From Nereocystis luetkeana (Eukaryota; Sar; Phaeophyceae; Laminariales; Laminariaceae): a DNA stretch of 64,000 nucleotides. The stretch spans positions 744,001 to 808,000 of the forward strand of contig JARUPZ010000004.1 of the NCBI GenBank assembly GCA_031213475.1, in the 5' to 3' direction. Below the pieces are notes generated by a model. It did not search any database. It saw only the letters and a program-made list of their open reading frames with translations, and was not told the DNA's origin. The translations under genes were made by a program, and so were the position numbers. Positions 34,401 through 45,785 of this stretch are shown in pieces (position 1 is the first letter of the stretch; each line of letters opens with the position of its first letter).

Positions 34401-37400
34401 TCTGTAAGATTCTGTGGCCCCGTACGATACCCTAAGGGTTGGGGTATACCTTTGAAAAAAATACCCTGGAGCCCGGTACATAAAATATCAGAGATAAATT
34501 CGATGCGAGTCGACGAGGGAAGAAAAGGCTGAAATCTTCTCGCGATAAAAATGAAGGCACGTACCGTAGCGGGAAGGGGGTAGAAGAGCATGCTATGTGA
34601 CCCCGGATCTGAGTTACGAGTTGGAAGGAGAGAGAGAAGAAGATGGGCGAAGATAATGAATGGGATGAGAAAATATATATATATATATATATATACCTGG
34701 TATATAATATCAGAGTTGGAGTGCCAGGTACTGCTATGCATCATGACGTCATGTCTCATCAGTCACACACACCAGTATGAAATCGGAAACAAAGCAACCG
34801 GTAAGACTTATACTACAGTATACTGCTGTTGTAGGAATACTTGCATACCTGGTATGATATATTTGTATATTTGGGTTTCTCAGTCCAAAAGTCTGTGACC
34901 ACAGACTCCGTACCTCACCAAGCAAGATAAAGAACCAGGACACTACTGGGTGCATACTGGGTGCATACATAGGGTAGCTTCGTAATTTCCGTATTTGTTG
35001 GCCTAGGGATACTACTCTGTACCTAAATATAAGGAGCATTTGGATATTAATATGAAATACAATTGATCCTTAAGTTTCGGGACAGAGTGGTAATATTAAG
35101 AGCGGCTCCATTAAAAGCGGCGCAATCAGTCTATCAGTCTATTATTTACAATAGAGCGTTGTCAACGTCATATGTATTATGTCATATGCACACATAGCAT
35201 CTCGAGCCGGCCGAATCACCCTGCGAGTAGAGTGTTTCCTAACCCTGCATCCAAACCGGGCGAATCAACCTATGATATTAATAGAGCAGTAGAGTCTTAC
35301 CAGGTACCAGTATCAAGCAACATCGTCCTACTAATAATATCCTAATACTCGTCGCATTGATCACTGGCCTCAGATACTTTTTTTGCCTCTGTTTTTACTT
35401 GAGGTATTTCTTCCACTCCAGAGTTATTGGAGCCTGTCCTGCGACCACGGACTGCATTGAATTGTGAGTTAATGTGAGAACAACAACAACAACAACAACA
35501 ACTTGACGAGACAGCACTTTCATCCATCGACAGACAGCAACTTTGCCTTGACATGTCCCGACTGACACCAAAACTACTACAGTAGGTTTTAGTGTAAAAC
35601 ACTCGGCTATACACCCTTGACAGCGCACGTTTCGTCGTGCTTGACATATCTCCCGACATGTTTGACAGGCATAGGGTTCGGGTTCGGGCCGGAGGGTCGG
35701 CTTTAGGTTCGCAAAACAAAACCCCCGGAAATATGAATTATCAATGTGTTTCCAGGCCTCCGTCACGCATGGTGAAAATGGTGCCGACAGACATGACGAA
35801 ATGCATGGAACCACACCACCTGTTGGCAGTGGCAGCATTGCGATCGCACTTCCCACTTACCTCCGCCTGCTTGAGGAACGAACACACAAACTGCTGAGTG
35901 CCAGGATTGCGGAGCTGCTTTTTAACCACCTGCCGGAGTAGAAAATTAAAATGAAAGAGTGCAAGTCGAATATCAACCACTCGATCGGTCCCACTCACAG
36001 CGGACGCGTACGTAGACAACAAGCATTTGTAAGAATATAAAAAGTGCAGGGTGTTATAATTTTAGAACGACAGAATACTACCAGTATATAATACCGGGAG
36101 CAGGGGACCCTTATCAGGCTCTTCATAGTTGGGTGCGATCAGGCTTACATCGTTGTAATGAATTAGTCTGTCGGTGTATCCGTCTGTCTGCTGTGTACCA
36201 GGTACTCTGTATTGTAAGAATCTTATTTTCGCATCATTGGTTGCGAAAGCTAGTTAGTTACGCCACCGATTTCCAATAACACGGCGTCTACAGAGGAGGG
36301 TGGCTCGTCGTAAGTCGTCTCAAGTTGGAGGCGTTCCCGTATGATAGTCCTCCTGTGTTTTGGTGCTTTGTTTTCGCGGGATTTCGTTGTTTTTCGTTAT
36401 TTCTACTTCGAACGCACACGGCCCATCTACGGCATGTATCAGGCAGCCTTGCCTCGTGTACCTCTCCACTACAAATAGTAACATATTTTACAGGTCATGT
36501 TAGCCGTCCCACCCGCCGGGGGGAGGGGGGGGGAGGGGGATGATTGAGGCTCGCTTCGCTCGGCCAATTTCACTCAAAGTCGAAGCGAGTCGACTTATCG
36601 AAAGAAAGTAAACGACGAAGCGGCCTTCTCGCCGAAATCGATTTAAAATCAATCGAACCTATCATACGCACCAATTCACGCCCCAACTCTTTGGGGACAT
36701 GATAAAAAAAAAGTCACCGACCAGAATTATTAGTAAACCCGCAAACGATGAGTATGAACCAATATTATTACGGGGGGCCATAGTAAATAGAACCAAATAT
36801 TGTGAGTAAAAATAGGTAAATATATAGGTTTTTGTGTGTACCGCAGGTCCTATTTACTATGGTCCCCCGTGCTGCGAGTATAGGGCAATGGCAACACGAA
36901 GCAGCCATGTCCTGTGGGATAAGGGATGATCAATTCACCCATTTGGAATTCGATTAACTTGAGTATAGTACAGAGCGAAAAAGCCACGACATAAGACGGC
37001 GACCGCAACATCGGCCACTGATTGGTTGGGCCATGCTAAAATTGGGTGTCCGAAATACTGCTCCACGAGCCAAACGAGTCGCACGACACGGGTGCAGGAT
37101 TATCCTGCTCGTACCTACACTTTTTTCCTCCTGCGGATATAAGAGGAACTGCTGCCGCGCTGACGTAACCTAACTCGTGGATGGTGGCTCATCCCAAACT
37201 TGACATTTTTTTGAGCCGCTCTCTCTGGGTTCCAAAAAGACGTATCAAAGCCCGAATACTATTTCAAGCAGTATCCCACAACCTATATACGTAGCTTGTC
37301 CCAAAAAGCAGGGTAACCCTTGAGCTGCGAGCACTATCCAACAGCCAAAAACAGGGTCCGAGCCACAACGCAAGGACGTGCGCGACACGCATCTCAGCAT

Positions 37401-40400
37401 GGTATATACTACTCGCACCTTCTACTACTGCCGTGCGGTCACACGACGACTAACCGTTTGGGGGCTTCACTCGATTACAGCTTATACTATTAATAATACC
37501 AGGGTGTATGGAAAAAAGCATGTCGAAAACAACCATCAATAGTAGTTGACGGTTTACAGCGTCGACCACACCTGGGGGGTAAGGGTTCGTGTCGGGACTG
37601 CAATGTCAGGAGCTGTACCATACCAACCTGGTACGACACACGCACAGCATGGAGATATTTGATATTTGTACCACACTGCAGCACGCTCTTCCCACTAGGG
37701 TCGGGCATAGGTATACATAGTAGTAGTACGTGCCAGTCTGTCCCAAAATCCAAGGACATTTTGTATATTAAAATTCAATACAAAATGTCTTTGTATTTAC
37801 AGTAGGGAGAGTAGTGGTAGCAATAGCAATAATTACTACTGTAATCAGAACCCATTATGGACCCAAAAATGAGGTCATCCCCGTATGTTTACACGCCGTG
37901 CTTGGTTCTGATTACTCTGTTCCCCCGTAATATTAGTGCTACAGTAAACTCTCGATAAAGTCACACCCCTGGGCTGTTTCAGTTCGATATACTATAACAA
38001 ACATAAATCCGCCCCACAGGTGTCAAGACAAGGTGTTCGATTCAGCCTCAACGCTCAAAGGAGCGCAGTGCCTTGTACGTACTATTAATAACACTGTTTG
38101 TGGGTCGGGTCGAAAAATAGAATGCACAAAAACAAGAAAGAAAAAAAAGTCGTGAACGTTACTGTACGGAACGTTGAAGGCGATCGTCAGAATCACCGTT
38201 CGCAGGAAACGCAGTCACCCGCCTCGACACCAGGCATACCCACCAGCGTTCTTCTACTACTACAGTACCTCTCGCTACAGGCCCACGTTATACATACCTG
38301 TAGTATGGGTCCGCCGACAAAAAACAGCTACTGTTGCGAGCAAGGCCTGAGACCTTGTCGTGGCCCAAACCTCGACCAATCTTACCTTGAGCTGAGGCTA
38401 TAATATGTCAGTATCTGGTAAGACTTACCGTAGTCTAGTGCTTGCCGCTGAGCACGATTTCTTGATGAAAAAATTCTTAGCGTCCCTCCAACAGTGGGCA
38501 TTACGTTCTTATTAGCCTATCTCTCAATCGTGGGCGTATACCAACTCCAACTGCCGCCGCAACAGCAACGCACCTTGCTCATCTTCTTGGCCATCTTCAG
38601 CATCTGCTTCTTGTCAGGGCCGTCCCCTCCCGAGGCAGCGCCACCTTCGCCCGCCCCCCCCGCCCCACCCATGATCATCTTCATCAGACCTCCCATACCC
38701 TCCGCCCCGCCCCCGCCCGCCCCCATCATGTCCATAAGGCCTGGCATGCCGCCCATGTCTCCGCCCCCGCCGCCCAGGCCTGGGACGCCGCCGGTAGCCG
38801 CCCCGCCCCCGCCAATGCCTCCGCCAGCACCCGCAGTCCCAAGAAAATCAAACATCCCACCCCCGCCTGGGGTGGCAGCTGGTGAAGCGGCTGCACTGGC
38901 GAGGGCCGCCAGGTGTTCGTCTGCCTTCGATTGGGCGGCTGAATAGGGGAGAAGGCGGGAACAGAGGGGGGGGGGGGGGGGGGGGGGTCGAAGGGAGTGG
39001 TGGCTACTGCTTGCCGACAGCTTGATGTTGTTGTTGAACTCACATTAGCGTGTTGCCGTCACCTAACCCAGGGTTACGCGGAGTGGGGGGAGGGGGTACG
39101 GTGGATGTACGGTCGTCGGGAAAAGGGTGATCGAGTGTACGAATCTAAGGACAAAAGCGGTGTCGGCAACGAAAGCAACGTTCGGCACCAGACACTTTGG
39201 GACGGCTACACGGTCTACCCGTTGGTAGCACCAGCTCCCATAAGGATGGTTACACTATACCAGGTACCCTGATATAATATTTCAACGTTGACACTTTATC
39301 TACTAGATTGTCGGATACACATATTTGTATTGACTTTTTCATCACGTCTACGGTTACAGTAATCTTTTGTGGAGACGGTTATATTGTGTCTATTACGTCG
39401 ATGGTCACACTGCTGTATCTAGTATTTCGACGGTTACACGTGTATCTCGAATGTTGTGTGTCGACGGCCATGCTTGATCTACTATAAATATGTTGCCGGG
39501 TACACATACCTACTGTGTTGACCGTTAAACCATATTTACTGCATCGACGGTTACACCATTCGTTACGTCCACGGTTACATTTACCTCGTGTATCGACGGT
39601 TACACTTGATCTGCTACGTCAATCGTTACGCTGTATCTACTAGTTCGACTGTTGCACTTATCTATAGTGCCGGCGGTTATATGCCATACTTGATCTACTG
39701 TAAGCTTGTTGGCGGTTACAAGCTATCTACTACGTCCACGGTTACACTTACAGTATATCTACAACGCCGCTCATTACACCTCTACCACGTCGACTGTTAT
39801 ACTAATCTATTGTCGACGGTTACACTTTTATCTGCTACGTCGACGGTTTCAATTAATCTCCTTAATCGACGAATACGCCCGCCCGTCACTAGACAGTACT
39901 CGCGATTTACTCTGGCCATCCAACGTGCTCAATGTACAATGCCATTTCTAACCCAATCATTGTTGGGTCAAGTTAACTCTTAGGATGCATGGGTTGGGTT
40001 CCTTTAAAAATAGGAAACAGACCACAAGAAATCCAACCCAATAGGTTCCATCCAAAATTAAAGCAAACGTCCCTTGTATATGGAAGAGTTGGAAGTTGTA
40101 CGGAACATAAAAGTAAATAATAACAACGATCAGACTGGTACGGCAGAGGACTACTCCCCCTGTGTACCTGAATATAACGACCAGACTATGTCGACGGTTA
40201 AACGCACCTATTGTAGAATTGGTTATACTCGATCTACAAAAAAAATGTTGATGGTTACACCCTATCTGCTACATCGACAATTACACTACATCCACTAGTT
40301 GGACGGTTACACTTAGCTATTGTGTTGATGGTTGCATTACACTCTATCTACTGTTTCGGCGGTTACACTTACCGCTTGTGTCGACGGTTATACTTGATCT

Positions 40401-43400
40401 ACTATAATTGTGTAGACCATTACACGCAATCTACTACTGCGCACCTTCTCGATCGAGTGCCGTCAGGCGCCCTTCGGCCCACTCTCCAGCCTCCATCAAC
40501 GACACGAGCCCGACTGCCTTGGGGTCTCCCTCCGCAGGACCCGCCGCTCCAGCGCCCTGCTTATTAATAGTAATATTAATAGTATTACGTGTCAACACGG
40601 GCACAAAGGTCAAGGTTAGAAGCGGCGTCCATCTCCATCTCCAACAGTTGGAGGTCAGAAGAGAGGGCAAGCAAAGACCATGCCCCTTGGGAGTAGCTTT
40701 CTGTCGTGGCCGCCCAGAACAGTACTGGCCGCTGAGCACTAACGCCGACACTACGGCTCTGAGTTGGTCTACTACTAAAGGGCTTGATGGCTTCTGTACA
40801 CTACTAGATAGGTAATAGTTGGGTGGCGAAGTTAGCAAAATACGGGCTTAAAATAGTATCTATCGATAAAAAACAGATGTCTAGCCACACACGCGGTGAT
40901 CGTATATAAAAGACGCAGAATTCCGCAAAACATTAGCGCGCAACAAAAAAAAACACCTATCCATAGATTGTTAGCTATAGCCAACTAAATAACTACCAGG
41001 TACACAGCAGTCGGCGACTTCTAGTCAACACAAAAACCACCATAGAAAGGAGAAATACGTCGGCGGCGGATGGTACGTTCCTCAAACAACAACCACACCC
41101 CACATTCCACCAACCTGTGACAGTTTCACGGAGAGATAGGCGTCACGGTACGCCTTCTGCGCCAGTCGAGAACCCGCGACCCCGATCCCCGCCTCCTCCA
41201 CTTGACGCTGTCGTGCCATGGCCCTCCTGTAGGAAGCTTTTTGGCGAAGGGGACGCGCCAGGCCGGGCGTCCTCAGCAGCTGCGAGCAGGTCGCCTCGGC
41301 CCCGCGCAGGTCTCCAGACTGGTTGCCACAGCACGTTCATTGAATGGTGTTGTTGCCGTAGTCACCATCGATATTGTTGGGCGCCCGCATAATATATCGG
41401 GATCATGTGGGGAAGGGAAGGGAAGGGAGGGGGGCGGGGGGGGGGGGGGTACTCATTTGTTGATCCAACATTTGGGCGCTCATTACGATTTTTTAAATAT
41501 ATTACATGCGGCAGCAGAAACTCTTTACTTGTCTCATCCCCTTCCTGTCTCGCCGCCTGTGGGCACCATCTATCTGGGGGTCGTGTACTGATGGCTCATG
41601 GTGTACTCATGTCGTGCGTGACCGTAAAAAAGGGGTCCCTTCACGTCAAACGTCACGTGGAGGGTTTCACAGATCATCGGACGGATCACAGATCCCCACG
41701 TGATGACCTAAAATACTTCAGAGCAGATGCATCCCTGCTCTGTATAATCTGTACGGTCTAGCACATATTGGCAGGTGGGAGCCAAATAATCGTCATGCTT
41801 TAGTGCAATTTCCCGAGTTGGATCTGCACATGTACGTATACTATACATATCATGCATAGCATTTCATCGCGTTAGGTTAGGATGCACAACACAGTAGATG
41901 ATCTAAGTATCTTAGACCATGCGACTAACCTAGGTCTGGGAACTGGCACAAGCATGTACTGGCAGTAGTGATCTACTGCCAGTAGTAATATACTGATTTA
42001 CCCGGCCAGTATATTCGCCAGCAGATTTAGAATACATACGTCCAAGAAACAAGCCATAAAATAGAGCGGAAAACCACCAAAGAGGTTTCAGGTTTTAGGA
42101 AGAGAGAGGAGCTCTCCGCCACCCCTCGTCTGCCGGGCCTATTTACCGCGTTCCTCCCTTCCGTGTTTTTCACGTCTTGTCTTTTTCTTTGCTCTGAGTA
42201 CTCTGATACCGGTTACATTTACTATACGTAGCGTTCCTTCGTTTGTTGGGGTTCCGTTTCCTTTCCTTGTTGTACTTGTGTCTGTCTGTGCTTTCTTGCG
42301 TTTAGTTTTTTTTTCATGGTGAGAGCCTACCCTGTCTGCCTCACGGTTAGCAGCGATGGAGTAACCTCTAAACATTCAATATCAGGTACACGTCAAAACC
42401 GATAACACGGAGATCGCCACATCATCGCTACACTTTGCATATATACATGCATTTTTCTTGATCACGTATTTTCCTGTTTTTGTGTGTCCATGACCTTAAC
42501 CACACCCGGCGAAAGCCGTTTGTGACGGGAAATGAAGCGAACACGCGTGTTTTGTTGGCCTCCAGCGGCACCACCAGCGGGGACGCCTCACCAGACGGGG
42601 AAGGGTGAATTGGCGAGAGCTCGGCCAATAAACTGCAGCAATCCAGCGTACTGATTGATTTTGAGGACAAAATATACCGAGTTAGTCAGCCAGTGCCAAG
42701 CCGTATTAATAGCTGTACCTACAGCAGTATGTACCCGTAGGTATTGGTGTAGCGTTTCCCGATGATCCCTACGATGACGTACGTACGATTTCACAATAAA
42801 GAAATATGATGAGTACAAGCACGCAAAAGCTGGTACAGCTTACGAGTAGTAATGAGGCGCGCGAGCGCGAAGCGCGAGCCTTTTTTTTTCTTGGTTTTCC
42901 AAGGAAAAAAAGCCTCTTCATAACGGCTCGGACACGAGGGTAGGGTGCCTTGTTTTGAGTTTTTCTGTATATGTGTGTGATTCAACATTTTTTGGGGCCA
43001 CATTTGACCACCGCGCTCGACGCACACGGCACCAATTCCAGTTCCGGCGGGCTCTGTGCACGCACACACACAAAATAAACTTTCTCGTGCTGGTTCGTTG
43101 TCAAGTCGTTCACAGTTGGTCGAGCTACGAGGTGCGGCAACGTGTGAATCGAGATGGCCGGGCCATGGTTTAAAAACTCTCAACCGTAAAATATCAAACG
43201 GTTTCTGTTTTCTGGGGTTCTACCAAGCGAAACCCAACTCTGCGAGTACTCGTGGGCAGACTGTGCCTGTCCACAGCAAACGTTCGGCCTGTGTCCCAAG
43301 ACATGCTGCAGGTGGTGTTGCCAGGCCCACCGTCCCTACTACTACTGATAAAGGGACGGAGAAGCAGGAGAAGTTCTGCTGTACATGTGGTACAGCAGTA

Positions 43401-44177
43401 CCAGGTATATAGTAGTGTGGTTGCACCTGTCATAACGGTTTTTGTTTTTCAGCTTTCACCTAAAATTAACGAAACCCACGAGTCAACCGTACGTGTGTGT
43501 ACTCGTGGGCAAAATGTTACTGCCCACAGCAACGTTCGGGCCGTGTTCTAAGACATGCTGCAGGTGGTATCGCCAGCCCCACCCACCCACCGATGATGGG
43601 ACGGATAAGCAGGAGAAGCCCTGCTTGAGAAGATGTCGCATAGCAGTAGTAGTGCACTTGCCGCTACGAGGAGCTCTTCTTGTTGGACATGCCAGGTGGT
43701 AGATTTTTCGTCTCGAAATTATGCCGACTTTCGATGTGGGAAGGAGGAAACATGTATACCTGGTACTCGTACAACGAAAAAACGAGTACGTTCATGTACG
43801 TGTACAAAGGTTGCAAGGGTTAGACCGACAAGCCGAGCGTACAGCGACGCTGACCCTGGCCTCGCGTGTCCTACTGCTACTGCTGCTGCTGCTGTGTTGC
43901 TGCTGGAGAAGCTCTGCTGTTGATGTCGTACGTAAGTATTAATAGTAGTGGTGGCACCTGCTTCGAGAAGCTCTCTCTGTTGGACATCTCACGTTGTAGA
44001 GTTTTCGTCTCCAAATTAGTATGCCGAATTTCGAGGTGGGAAGCAGGAAACATAGGACATAAGTCGAGTACGACTGTGCAAGTACAAAGGGTGTACTCGT
44101 AAAGGTTAGACCGACAAGCCGAGCATATAGCGACGCTGACCCTGGCCTCGCGTGCCCTACTGCATACTGCTGCTGCT

Positions 44178-44210
<33 letters not shown>

Positions 44211-44935
44211 GCTGCCGCCACGTCTGCTGCTGCTGCTGACGACTTTTACTTTCTTAAACAATCGAGCTCAAACATCACGGATACATGTGACCGCGTACGT
44301 ACGTAGATGCTCGTTTTTGTTGGTTCAGCATACTGCATTGTAACATGATACGGTAATCCGTATTCGCCCAGCATGATGCATCGCAGATATGACTCTTAAT
44401 ATTAACACTGTAGGTACTGAGGTCGCGCCTCATTACCACCAATTACTACGAGTATTAATAAAGGAGTAGTACTTCTTATTGGTGGGCCTACACTGCAGTA
44501 TAGGAGCACGTACCTGGTACGTACTGAGTATCTGATCACATACATGAGAACGGCCGGGTATTGACGACAAGAACCACAAGCACTAGCCGTACGTAGCCGT
44601 GGTCTAATACTGGTACCAGGTACCTGGTATCTAACAACGTACCTGTGGTGATGCACCAAGCGAGCAGCCTACACTGTACAGCAGATGGGTCTCCCGATGT
44701 GAAGCTACCTAAAAGAGCTGTGCACATCAGTTCTCTTTGTACGCACCTTGAGCTGAGCAGCTGCCAGCGACAAACGTATCGCGCTCAGCGCCGGCGGTGG
44801 GGCCAGCCCGCCCCCGACAACCTCCAGCAGATCCGCCGCCCGCGCAAACTCCTTCGCGGCCTCGGAGTACTCCCCGGCCCTGTGCAGCGCCGTCGCCTGT
44901 TCCTTGATAAGCTGGGCGTTATCGGCTGGAGACAT
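31446..44935 (-). CDS. TPR protein with C-terminal membrane anchor, 5 exons, complete
   Basis: Exons on the minus strand are 44,935-44,747; 41,318-41,115; 40,556-40,445; 38,938-38,574; 31,715-31,446. All borders are GT..AG, phases are consistent (0, 0, 1, 0) and the total is 1,140 nt, 379 residues. Residues 1-110 form tetratricopeptide repeats (AQLIKEQATALHRAGEYSEA, RLSLAAAQLK joined to SGDLRGAEATCSQLL, KASYRRAMARQRQ). Residues 175-265 are Gly/Met-rich (MFDFLGTAG, MGGMPGLMDMMGAG, GGLMKMIMG), followed by DKKQMLKMAKKMSK joined to PEALKSLAGAAGVPINEA. The last 35 residues contain one hydrophobic segment (GIALAGVWLAWVWL), then a short tail and stop. N-terminal TPR, a Met/Gly-rich linker with an MSPEAL-like motif and a C-tail anchor match the plan of OEP61/TPR7-type chaperone-docking receptors, but only the architecture supports this. 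The start is the first Met before the TPR. An in-frame open stretch continues upstream. Confidence 0.8.
32250..32460 (+). repeat. 72-75-bp tandem repeat, 3 units
   Basis: The unit is GTTCCCCCGCTTCCTTTCTG, CACATCTGCTTACGTACGTA, CTTCGTACCTGGGCATATAT. The middle unit has three extra bases (ACTGCTGTT versus ACTGTT). It lies in intron 4 of the TPR gene. Confidence 0.8.
32700..32835. repeat. AATCGCGAT/CGATCACGATT inverted repeats
   Basis: TTTTGCGATCACGATTTAAT, then GTGATCGTGATCGCAAAA, then TTAATCGCGATTTACGATCA. The arms can pair with each other. It lies in intron 4 of the TPR gene and no element ends were recognised. Confidence 0.45.
33637..33733. mobile_element. TTAA hairpin MITE (family B), copy 4
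   Basis: The left end is decayed (TTGACCCCTTCAGAACCGCA). The right end is intact: GACTGCGGTTCTAAAAGGGT then TAA. Hairpin arms with GTCCCGTTATGGGGACAAAC. It lies in intron 4 of the TPR gene. Confidence 0.75.
33800..34400 (-). repeat. Degenerate TACCCGGAACTTCTGTGAG repeats
   Basis: About eight scattered units such as ACCCGGAACTACTGCAAGTT and ACCCGGAACTTCTGTGAGTC with irregular spacing. An old minisatellite in intron 4 of the TPR gene. Confidence 0.45.
34490..34700 (-). repeat. Interspersed repeat F, copy 2
   Basis: Reverse complement of 1,868-2,090: ATTCGATGCGAGTCGACGAG, AAATCTTCTCGCGATAAAAA, TGACCCCGGATCTGAGTTAC and an (AT)n end. It serves as the empty-site reference for the hairpin at 55,282. 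Confidence 0.7.
36768..36870. mobile_element. TA-flanked MITE (family A), copy 5
   Basis: The left end is TTACGGGGGGCCATAGTAAA after TA. The right arm is GGTCCTATTTACTATGGTCC CCCGT, with the outer few bases lost. It lies in intron 4 of the TPR gene. A more decayed relative is at about 37,840-37,933. Confidence 0.75.
39300..40440 (+). repeat. TCGACGGTTACACTTGATCT minisatellite, interrupted
   Basis: Dozens of diverged 25-60-bp units of the type CTACTACGTCGACGGTTACA C. The array is interrupted at about 39,890-40,180 by unrelated AT-rich sequence containing ATCCAACCCAATAGG. It ends at the 3' border of TPR exon 3 (40,445) and lies in intron 3. Open frames across it are by-products. Confidence 0.7.
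41430..41590 (-). mobile_element. Non-LTR retroelement 3' fragment with poly(C) tail
   Basis: The minus strand encodes CPQAARQEGDE and ends in AACAAATGAGTAC followed by 14 C (41,436-41,449 on the plus strand). Compared with 16,430-16,870 it has an internal deletion shortly before the end. It lies in intron 1 of the TPR gene in the sense orientation, about 115 bases upstream of the exon 2 acceptor. Confidence 0.7.
43230..44165 (+). repeat. Diverged tandem units with micro-insertions
   Basis: Two kinds of unit alternate. One has ACTCGTGGGCA, CAGCAACGTTCGG, AGACATGCTGCAGGTGGT and GACGGA(G/T)AAGCAGGAGAAG (43,240 and 43,500). The other has TGTTGGACATG, GACCGACAAGCCGAGC and GACGCTGACCCTGGCCTCGC (43,680 and 43,978). 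It lies in intron 1 of the TPR gene. It provides a three-way comparison of the same TA site at 43,399, 43,647 and 43,937. Confidence 0.7.
44175..44215 (+). repeat. TTG trinucleotide array
   Basis: About eleven TTG units followed by CTGCTG, in intron 1 of the TPR gene. Related CTG units are at 43,870-43,910. Confidence 0.85.
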
Positions 44936-45387
44936 CGCGGTGGGTCGCTGACTGCCTCCCAATGTTGCAGCGTCGAATGACCCTAGCGACCCTGCCGCTG
45001 CAGCAGCCTGTGGTTGAGCATGGGACGGGAACCGCGAGTGAGACTACTGTGAGGAGTGGTAGGACCCGGGGGGGCTCTCCCGGAGGCACAGCGAGGTAAA
45101 CTCTAGGGACCTCCTATCCGACTGCTGCGTGCACAACAGGCTGCCAGGTGTGCCTTGCACGTACCGTCTGCCGGATGAGGCGACACTCCACTGCTTGCTG
45201 CTGCAACTCATGTTTCTCGCGTTAAGATTCGTGTTCTTACCTTTCCACAGCACAGGCATACTACCAGAGCGGCTGCTGCTAGTGCGGAAGTATGGTTACG
45301 CCGTCGCACCATGGTATACAGCAGCTTGAGTCCACCTGGAAGTAAAGGCAAAGCAACGTCGAGTTGCCTCGCGCGCTTTGAAAACGC

Positions 45388-45785
45388 TCAAACAAGGGGT
45401 TTCAATGTCATGAATGCCGTGTTTAGAAAGGAAAAAATATCCCAAAAAGCCCGAAAATATGCTTCAAAAACCAAAAACCCAAAGACAGCAAGCGTGAACA
45501 TCCACTGGAACAAGTGTGTGTACAGCCAGCAGAGAAGGGGCACGATGACTATGAGACGCCCGAAGAAGATGGCCCGTCCAACCGGTGCCTCGTCGTCGGC
45601 TAGTAGGCTTGGTCCTGGGATGGAGACGGTTGAACTGAGGTTTTTACCTGAGGGGGGCTGGGAGCGCGGGCTTCGAGGTGATGCTGGGCACGACATCAAA
45701 GCTCCTACGCCTTGGGTGATTTCATGGGAAGTCGGTGCAGGAGCCTCGGTAGACCGTGGACTAAGGCTGGCGAGGCTGAAGTGCG
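45388..45785 (-). CDS. Possible terminal exon of a membrane protein
   Basis: A strong acceptor (CCCTTGTCTGCACCCGTACCAG) opens 131 codons to a stop at 45,388. The first 70 residues are Ser/Pro-rich. They are followed by DDEAPVGRAIFFGRLIVIVP and a long hydrophobic stretch (LCWLYTHLFQWMFTLAVFGF) that could be one or two membrane segments near the C-terminus. The arrangement of GR plus a hydrophobic tail is reminiscent of C-terminal anchors of golgin-type proteins, but this is weak. No coiled coil or upstream exon was found. The exon lies about 450 bases upstream of the TPR gene, on the same strand. It could be a chance open frame. Confidence 0.3.

Noticed and set aside
35395-35856. 153-codon minus-strand frame in TPR intron 4
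   Set aside because: No domain, no splice support, and it includes a translated CAA microsatellite (poly-Val).
38494-38946. 150-codon plus-strand Pro-rich frame
   Set aside because: Antisense shadow of TPR exon 4, whose Gly codons read as Pro on the other strand.
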